Translations under genes and position numbers: made by a program
Assembly (NCBI RefSeq): GCF_000715075.1
Contig: NC_134097.1
Coordinates: forward strand, 130,508,997-130,572,996
DNA from: Nicotiana tabacum
Lineage: Eukaryota; Streptophyta; Magnoliopsida; Solanales; Solanaceae
Direction: 5' to 3'
DNA length: 64,000 bases
The notes under the pieces: model-generated
What the model saw: the letters and a program-made list of their open reading frames with translations, nothing else
The model's database searches: none
Told to the model about the DNA's origin: nothing
Shown here: positions 56,497-64,000 of the stretch, piece after piece
Layout of the letters: the number at the start of each line of letters is the position of its first letter
How positions within the stretch are numbered: position 1 is the stretch's first letter

Positions 56497-57897
56497 TTTG
56501 TATAATAACGAAAGATAGTAAAACTGCCATTTGAGATGCCCAATAACATTAGCCAACTAATTTAATCTACTTATATCTCAAAATACAGTAATAAAGTTGA
56601 TAGTATTTGCTGGGGTTTAACTCCTACGGGCCTTTTCAGTACTAAGTTTATGTATGGTATATTAGATGTACTTAATAATATTTCTGCTCCTACTTATATA
56701 AATTCTGAGTGGATATGGAAGTTACCGGTCCAACCCAAAATCCAAGGGTTCATGTGGCTTCTTGACAAAAAGAGGCTACCCACTAAGGACTATCTCAAAC
56801 ATATCAATGTAATTCAAGATGCTACATGTCAATATTGCCAAAGGACAGATGAAAACATTAATCACTTATTCCTAGAATGCACAAGTGCTAAAACATATTG
56901 GCAGAATTTAGGCATTCTTGAATTCATAAATCATCATTTGCAAGGAACGCATGCTTCTAATTGGGTTCTTCAACTTATAACTTGCAAGGACCTTCACTTT
57001 CCATACAAAATAAATCCAGCCACATAATTGTCTCTAAGTTTATAGAAAATTTGGGTAGCACGTAATAATAATTGTTATAGACATATTACATCCACAACTT
57101 CCACTAAATTAACTACTCAACAAGCAGTCGGATTCACATATCTTGCAGCTAAAAAGCACACTATTAGGAAAAAGAGACAACATAATCATAAATGGAAACC
57201 TCCTAAATATCCTTTCTATAAATTAAACACTGATGGAGCCCATACTTTGGGCAAATCTGGTATTGGTGGACTGATACGAAATGTAAATGCTGATTGGATA
57301 TTAGGATTCGCAGCAGCAATAACAACAGATTCATCATCTTCTGCAGAACTACGTGCTTTGATACAGGGTCTCCAATTAGCTCTCAAGCATAATCTTGTAC
57401 CACTGGAAGTGGAAGTGAACTCAAAGGATATCATAAGGCTCCTTACCTCTAATAATGTGGCAACTAATAACTTAATTTCTGACTGCAGGTACCTCCTGGA
57501 CAGGTTAGATAAACCTATAGTATTGCATGCGTACAGAGAACAGAATAGCGTTGCAGATAAACTAGCAAAGGAAGGCTACAATTTTGACATTCAATCGGTG
57601 GTGCATATTTTTTATGGCAGCCCAGATTTTGCATGGGCAGTTTTTGAGCAAGAGAAGAGTGCAGTACAGGAACTTGTTTAGGATCACTATAGGCCTCACT
57701 CTGATATTTATAATATTGTAAATACGTATTGTAATAGTGACAATCCTAGGTGTGGTAGTAATATAGTTAGGTATAATACTTTAGCACCCACTACCGGTGC
57801 ATCGGTATGTAAGAGGATGCAATACGGGCATCCAGCCTCTGTACGCAATCTTTAATATATTCTATGTTTATCTTTTAAACCAAAAAAAAAAAAAAAA
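56497..57897 (+). pseudogene. LINE ORF2 3' part: zinc-binding RT domain, RNase H, poly-A tail
   Basis: The LINE resumes near 56510 with 'NKVDSICWGLTPTGLFSTKF', then the reverse-transcriptase zinc-binding domain 'IWKLPVQPKIQGFMWLLDKK' and 'CQYCQRTDENINHLFLECTS' (56690-56890). A plant-type RNase H follows at about 57215-57600: 'YKLNTDGAHTLGKSGIGGLI' (first D), 'SSAELRALIQGLQLAL' (E), 'VEVNSKDI' where the family has D-S, and 'NSVADKLAKEG' (last D). So one catalytic aspartate is now asparagine. A non-coding 3' tail ends in 16 A at 57882-57897. No target duplication recognised. Together with 48930-50652 this is one LINE lacking its central RT. Confidence 0.9.
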
Positions 57898-58545
57898 TGT
57901 GACTTGTTAGCAGCTGCGGCAAATGCTACGGTTTCACCTGCCAATATTGACCGTAACAAAATACTATAAGGCCTCTAATATTATATGTTCTCTTATAATT
58001 AGTACCAAAAAACATCAGATAACACCATAACGAAAATTAAACCTCAACGTATTATCATGTGCTTCAGACTAAAAAAACAACGTTTTTTTTGTTGTTGCAA
58101 ACCTTCTAGACACCTTTTGAGAAGCCTTAAAATTTGAGACTGGTTGCGTATGTAGTGACCTCTTAATTTTTTGTATAGTTGATATTTGAAATTGTTCTTG
58201 ACTTCTATAAGTAGGTATGCGGATCATTCCGATGACCCAATCATGTATTTCTAGAATATCTCTTTCTAAAATTTGTAATAATAAGCATACAAATCTATGA
58301 GTTGATGAGTTTGCAATCTGCCTATTCTATTTCCTCGTATGGGAGATTTGATTTATAGTTCTTTATAAGTATTATATATTTAATTATATGACCTTTTCAC
58401 AAGAGATCTTTAAAAACATAAATGTAAGAGATCTGCAAAAACAACATTAAAAATCTTTGTAGAATTATTTTTTTCTATTCAAATCGTGAAAATATATATG
58501 AGAAATACCGATTCATTTGATGTTTGCACCAAACCAAATAACAAA
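57898..58545. other. AT-rich intergenic DNA
   Basis: No reading frame, RNA gene or repeat recognised. Confidence 0.5.
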
Positions 58546-58637
58546 TGTAACCTTAAAAGTCAAAAATTAAACAGGAAATATACATTGTATTTGTAACCTT
58601 AAAAGTCAAAAATTAAACAGGAAATATACATTGTATT
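58546..58637. repeat. 46-bp tandem duplication
   Basis: Two perfect or near-perfect copies of a 46-bp unit starting 'tgtaaccttaaaagtc' (58546 and 58592), ending 'atacattgtat'. A recent local duplication. Confidence 0.93.
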
Positions 58638-59096
58638 AATTAATCATCGTTAATATAAGAAACTTGTTTGTTTAAAAAAAGTCATGCACTTTTTCCTTTG
58701 ATCCGTTTGTTTTTCTCATATAGGGCCATAGGCAGAAATAAAGAAAGCTAATGCCCCAAATAGCAAACTTCGCGGCTTTCTGTCCAAGTAAGGGAGAATC
58801 GTACTACTTAATTGAGTAGGTTAAAAATTTCTTGGAGGCTGCTTTGATTTTCAAGAATTTTATCTCCACCATTTGTTTACTAGTCCATTTAAATCATTTT
58901 TTAAGGTTAGATATTCCAAGATGGAGAAATCTTCAAATGTTTGTTACACCTGTGTTGTTTGATTAAGTAGAATATTATGTGTCAATTTACTTGATCAACT
59001 CTTTTTCCCCATGTTTTTTTTCTGTCTTTTGAATCCCACTTACCTAATTCTGTTTTACTTTTCGATTGTGCAATAGGTGAAACAGCTTTCCCCTCA
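58638..59096. other. AT-rich intergenic DNA
   Basis: Nothing recognised in this stretch. Confidence 0.5.
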
Positions 59097-59385
59097 ACTT
59101 AGAGCCCGTTCGGCTATGACAATCTTTTAACTTTTTTCGATTTTTTTTTTATTTTTTTTCTAAATTAGAATTTGGCCATAAAATTTTCAATTTTCAATTG
59201 AACATGAATTCTGGAATTTTTCGAAAATTGAAAAAACTCCAAAAAGCTGGTTTCCAAAATTTTCACTCAGATTACTCACAAAAAATCAAAAACAATTATA
59301 TTCATGTCCAAACACAACTTTAATTTTCAAATACTATTTTCACTTTTTCTGAATTTTACAATTCTTATGTCCAAACGCCCACTTA
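59097..59385. mobile_element. MITE-like element with ACTTA flanks
   Basis: 'gagcccgttcggctatgaca' at 59102 and 'cttatgtccaaacgccc' at 59364-59380 are imperfect inverted repeats (about 10-11 of 16 positions). ACTTA occurs directly outside both (59097-59101 and 59381-59385). The interior is A/T-rich with local foldback ('ttttcaattttcaattgaac', 'ggaatttttcgaaaattg'). Fits the non-autonomous DNA elements common in Solanaceae; superfamily not determined. Confidence 0.45.
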
Positions 59386-59498
59386 ATATGAAAAATCAAA
59401 CTTTCCTTTAAAAAAAAACAAAAACAAAACTTTGGATTATAGGCATTCTTGTACTCTAGTGCAAATTCTAACCGTTGATTGACAATTGAATCGGCCCA

Positions 59499-59571
59499 TC
59501 GTTATAGGTAGCAATACCTAGCTCTTATAGGTAGCAAGATTATAGGTAGCAATACCTAGCTCTTATAGTCT
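59499..59571. repeat. Short duplicated motif with internal palindrome
   Basis: 'ttataggtagcaatacctag' followed by 'ctcttatag' occurs twice within 72 bp, with a third partial 'ttataggtagcaa' between. Contains the small inverted repeat AGGTAgcaaTACCT. Confidence 0.85.
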
Positions 59572-60013
59572 GTACAGATTTAAAGTATATACATCATACA
59601 ATCGTTGTTGGGATGATTAATAATATTTTTTCTTCACCAAAAATAAAAATAAAAAAGAGGCTAAAATGTGTTTTGCTATTTTAATGACAACTTCACTCTG
59701 GAAATTTCTTCGTTCCCTAACCTAACATGAAATTTGCAATAAAATGAAATTAGACATCTTGAAAATATAAACCTTACACGTGTCACAAATTTTTATCTAA
59801 ACTTTTCTATTCTCAGAAGCAATAGAACTAAACATGTCACCGACACATAAAAAAATCCGTATATTGCATTCCTTATGCTTTCTAACAATCCTTAGATTAA
59901 CGATACATGTGATCATAAATTCTTGATTCCACTTTCTGATTAATAAATGATTGAGCACGCAAATTATTATTCAATCTGTATTGTTGTAATAACCAATACC
60001 TTAAAGAAATTAT
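59572..60013. other. AT-rich intergenic DNA
   Basis: No feature recognised. Confidence 0.5.
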
Positions 60014-60095
60014 TCCCATAGACTATGCTCCCAAAGATTCTTAAGTGCTTAACACTTAGCTTTCTTTCACTCCATACTTCTTGAAGGGTTTGATT
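60014..60095 (-). pseudogene. Copia integrase-RT linker scrap
   Basis: Minus strand reads like 36300-36385 of Copia element 2 ('aaacccttcaagaagtatgg', 'tgttaagcactt', 'gggagcatagtctatg'), the linker after integrase. About 80 bp only. Confidence 0.75.
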
Positions 60096-60735
60096 TCTTC
60101 AAGAAATAATATATCCTCCTAGTATAGAACGATTTAACTCACCAGTGTATTGGTACCAAAAACTCCGGTGAACTTCGAACCACTCAATAGTCGTAAAACA
60201 TACTGAAAAATATTGTGCAGAAAAAGAAGAAGATAATCAGAAAATTTTGCAAGTAAAGATTCTGGGATTCAAGGCATATTTATAGACCATTTGGCACTGT
60301 TTCTGAAGAAACAACCATAGCTGTTGGAACAAGTGGGAAGAAATATTGCGGGAAAACAAAAAACAAATTTAAAATAATCTGGAAAAAAACGGATCGGACC
60401 GGACCGGGCCGCGGGTCATGGGTTATTCCTGATTGAATTTTCGTTAATTAATTAAATAATTGAAAGGAATATTTGTCCGAAAAGATTAATCAATCAATCA
60501 ATCTTTGATCAAATCCAAAGTCGAAGCCGAGCCGAACGAGCGAGCGACGACGACGTCACGAGGCTTGTCTTCTTATTAACTCTTTAAGAGTTAGAAGAAG
60601 AACAATTGTATATATACCCATCAAAAGCCTTTTTTTCCTCCAATATGGAACAATGTCCCTTTGCCAAGGAGGGAAACTCAAATATTTCATTTTTCCTCCA
60701 TTTTCCATTCACCCTCTTTAAGCTACACCAAGCTT
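60096..60735. other. Non-coding DNA between two Copia scraps
   Basis: Contains a GC-rich patch 'ggatcggaccggaccgggcc' (60391-60410) and 'gagcgacgacgacgtcacga' (60542-60561, with the palindrome TGACGTCA-like GACGTC). A possible TATA 'tatatatacc' lies at 60608-60617. It may be the LTR or leader of an unidentified element; no partner copy is in the window. Confidence 0.35.
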
Positions 60736-61368
60736 AAAAGCCCAACACAAATTACACTTATTACGAAAATGCCTAAAATTACACTTGTACAAATATGTAT
60801 GTATATCAAACAACCAACACCACTTGCATATGGCACATCATTTATGGTTCTCATTTCAACTTCATTTTTCGGACATTGATCTTTACTAAGTTTATCCCCT
60901 TTTACAACAGGTGCAACATCAGGTCTACATCTTGCATATTAAAAGTTTTAAGAACACTCTCAATGTAGGAACACTGTGATAAACCCAATAAACCATGTGA
61001 CCTATCTCTTTTAATTTCTATCCCAAGAACAATAGAGGCTTTACCAATATCTTTCATATGAAAAGACCTAGATAAAAATTATTTGGTCTCATTCATCAAG
61101 CCCAAATCATTTGTGAAAAGCAAAATATCATCAACATAAAGAACAATAATAATGAAACTACCATTAGCTATTTTAAGATAAACACATTCATCAAGCTTAT
61201 TTTTCACAAATTCAAATTTTGTAATGATTTCATCAAATTTCAAGCACCAATGCTTGGAGGCTTGTTTAAGCCCATATATGGATTTGTTAAGCTTGTACAC
61301 TAGATGTTCTTTACTAGCTTCTTTAAACTCTTCAGGTTGAACCATGTAAACTTATTCAAGCAGACTCT
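60736..61368 (-). pseudogene. Copia reverse transcriptase fragment
   Basis: Minus strand from 61368: 'MVQPEEFKEASKEHLVYKLN', 'KSIYGLKQASKHWCLKFDEI', catalytic 'VLYVDDILLFTND' (about 61150-61110), then after a TAA at about 61078 'SFHMKDIGKASIVLGIEIKR' and 'LGLSQCSYIESVLKTFNMQD'. The frame decays toward 60740. It is cut at 61368 by the start of a gypsy LTR. Not from the same copy as Copia element 1 or 2. Confidence 0.85.
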
Positions 61369-64000
61369 TGTAACGACCCGATCGGTCGTTTTGAGCTTTT
61401 GCATTTCGCTCACCAGTTCTCGGGCATGACTTGCCCTATGTGATGCAATATGACTTATGTAAATCGTTGGTGTTGGGTTTCAAGTTAATCAGTATTTAAT
61501 TTGGAAGAACAGTCTCAGTTGAAAGCTTAAAATTTGAAAGGTTTGACCAAGATTTGACTTGTGTGTTTTTTGATCTCAGATTGGAATTTTTATGGTTTGG
61601 TTAGCTCCGTTAGGTGATTTGTGACTTAGGAGCGCGATCGGAATGGGTTTTGGAGTTGTAGAGAAGATTTAGGCTTGAATTGGTGAAATTGAGATTTCGT
61701 CATTTTTCGGTTGATAGGCGAGATTTTGATATAGGGGTCGGAATGGAATTCCAAGAGTTTCAGTAGCTTCTTTGTGTCATTTGAGATGTGTGTGCAAAAT
61801 TTCAGGTCATTCGGACGAGATTTGATAGACTTTTTGATTGAAAGCATAATTTAAGAGTTCTTGGAGTTCTTAGGCTTGAATCCTATGTTAAATTGGTGAT
61901 TTGATGTTGTTGTGAGCGTTCCAAAGTTTTGAACAAGTTTGAACGATGTCATGGGATGTGTTGGTACAGTTGGTTTGATGTTCCGGGAGTTCTGGGATGT
62001 GTTAGGCCGAAAATCATAGTTGTAGCAGGTCCAGAAGGGTTGCAGGCCTCAGAACCCACCTGCGCGGTCCGCACAAAAAGAAGTGCGGCCGCAGTATGTG
62101 TTGTGCGGACCGCACAAAAAGATGTGTGGCCGCGGTAGGTGCTGTGCGGACCGCACAAAATGTTGTGCGGCCGCGGTGAGGAACGTTTCACTAGTACTAT
62201 TTCGGAAGTTCATATCCTTTGATCTACAAGGAATTTTGAGATGATTAAAAAATAACACTTGTAACCCTTCGTATCTAGTTTCTAGAAAGGTAAAGATAAC
62301 GCAATTTGGAAATCTGTAGAGAATGTTATGGCCAAAATACTAAAGCCTGTCACTGTAGAGAAAAGCCTGTGCGGCCGCGGTCATTTTTGTGCGGACCACA
62401 CTGGTTTTGTGCGGACCGCGGTCGATTTTGTGCAGTCCGCAGAGGTGGAAATCTGTGGGATACTCTATAAATACGAGGTTTTGGATTTTATTTGATATTT
62501 TGACCTAGAGAGCTCGGATTTTGGCGATTTTTCAAAGGTTTTTCAAGAAATTCATCGGGGTAAGTGATTCTAACTCAGATTTGGCTAGAGTATATGAATC
62601 TATCATTGAATTCATCATTTAATTCGTGATTTGGGATGGAATTTGGGAAGAAAATTGTGAAATCTTTCAAAAATATAAAATGATGATTTGAAAGGCCAAA
62701 TAGTATCGTAATTGGATAATTTTCGTATGGTTAGACTCGTGAGAGTATAAAGATTCTAGTTTTATGAATTTTATCAAATTCTGAGATGTGTGCATAGGGG
62801 TCGGGTTTGACCAATTTCTAGAATTTTGCGGTAATTCGATTGTTTTCGCTCGGGCTTTGTTCCCTTAGCATATTGTGTCGTATTCGTTCTGATTTTAGAT
62901 AGATTCGATGCGCGTGGAGGCCAATTCGAGGGGCAAAGGCATCGCGAGATAGAGAGTTAGCCGGTTCTAGGTGAGTAATGATTGTAAATGATGCTCTAAG
63001 GGTTTGAAACTCCAGATTGCACATCGTAGTGCTATATTGAGGTGAGGCACACGCTTGATGATGAGCGTGAGGTCATGCACTATTGGGGATTGTGACTTGG
63101 TCCGTCCCGACTGATGATTTTACCACGTATTTGACTGAAACTTATATGTTATCATCATGATTTGGGCTGATTGCCATATTTGGGTTTCATGCCAACTATT
63201 TGAACCTTTCGGGGATTTTTATTACTATTTCGTCACTGTTTTGACTTATTAATTGAACTTAGTCATGTTATTTTCCACTATTTTACTACTCAGCCATTTT
63301 TACTCTGTTTTGAGACTTAAATGATGTTTTGGGCTGAGAAATACTGTTTTACCAATGCCTGAGGGGCTTGTGAGTATTTTTGACTAAGTAAGGTCGAGGG
63401 CCTAGTTGTGAGGAAGCACTGATACTGATTTGAGGCCGAGGGCCTGAGATATGTACGCCACGAGGTGGCTTGTTGATATTGTTTATGAGGCCGAGGGCCT
63501 GAGATATATACGCCACGAGGTGGCTTGACTGCCATGAGGCTGAGGGCCTAGATTTGATGCCACGAGATGGCTTGATATTGCGCTTGGGCCGTAAGGGGCC
63601 CCTCCTAGAGTCTGTACAACCCCAGTGAGTGCGGATACCCATTGTAATGTGAGATATAGCCCGAGGGGCTGATATTGTTCTATGTGATAGCCCGAGGGGC
63701 TGGTATTGTTCTGAGATATTTCCCGAGGGGCAGAGTTGTTGACATTGAGCCTGAGGGGCGAACCTTTATGTGTTTATCTTTCATATTTACCTATTATTTA
63801 CCTGTTAAACTATGTTATTTGTGCCCGAGGGACGGATTTCTGTGCTTATCTGTACTAACTATTTTGCATTCATTTGCGTACTGTTGAAAAAGCCATTTTC
63901 AAAGAAGTTTAAACTAAGCTAAGATGTTTAAAGAGATTTTACAGCTTCACTCCTTTCTTACTGGTTTTTGAACTACTTCTATACAACATCTTGGTATGCT
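61369..64000 (+). repeat. Gypsy LTR, cut by window end
   Basis: Starts TGTAACGACCCGATCGGTCG, with a perfect 7-bp hairpin (61372-61390). Same family as 50655-53444; by comparison its end should lie a few hundred bases past the window. TATA box 'ctctataaatacgagg' at about 62462-62477. GC-rich palindromic units 'tgcggaccgcacaaaa' and 'gcggccgcggt' at 62060-62450. Repeated 'cccgaggggc' motifs at 63355-63840. Confidence 0.85.
62460..62477 (+). promoter_or_regulatory. TATA box of the gypsy LTR
   Basis: CTCTATAAATACGAGG, about 20 bp after the last CpG-rich palindromic unit, as expected for a U3 promoter. Confidence 0.65.

Overview
This is a plant nuclear window, most likely from the nightshade family (Solanaceae) and probably Nicotiana. 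The sequence is AT-rich and almost entirely transposable elements. It carries SINE copies of the tobacco TS/Sol type and two recognisable pieces of host genes, both with plant-type exons. The species call is inference; no marker gene is present.

Layout, left to right. 1-6127: 3' end of a Tat/Ogre-like Ty3/gypsy element (tandem array, polypurine tract, 4.4 kb LTR), sitting in an Athila-like gag/protease fragment (6128-7712). 7883-8611: last three exons of an alpha-carbonic anhydrase gene. 9263-9440: SINE. 9597-14637: Copia element 1, old, with a truncated 3' LTR. 14888-15000: minus-strand SINE. 15000-15795 and 31030-31955: two halves of one minus-strand LysM receptor-like kinase pseudogene, split by a young Tat/Ogre-like element (15796-31029) with a CAGGT target duplication. 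32935-33618: broken gene of a gypsy-type transposon protein family (PF04195-like). 33723-38849: Copia element 2 with TAAAA duplications. 39623-48248: minus-strand Ty3/gypsy element with AGTTT duplications, inserted into an AT-rich inverted-repeat element. 48930-50650 and 56510-57897: two ends of a LINE whose middle is replaced by a plus-strand gypsy fragment (50655-56496). 57898-61368: AT-rich intergenic DNA with a MITE-like element and Copia scraps. 61369-64000: start of another gypsy LTR.

No complete, intact host gene lies in the window. The carbonic anhydrase exons are open and correctly spliced but lack the 5' part of the gene. The LysM kinase is dead many times over. None of the retrotransposons has an intact pol.

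The most unusual signal is non-coding. A motif of about 45 nt recurs four times in the untranslated regions of the 15.2 kb Tat/Ogre-like element and once in the other copy. Its two stems change sequence between copies while keeping base pairing. Other structure includes paired hairpins near the conserved LTR end, four TATACA boxes at exact 11-bp spacing, hairpins at both ends of the gypsy LTRs, three related but differently amplified 3'UTR satellite arrays, a bias toward CAG-to-TAG stops, and an organelle-like insert in a gypsy gag region.
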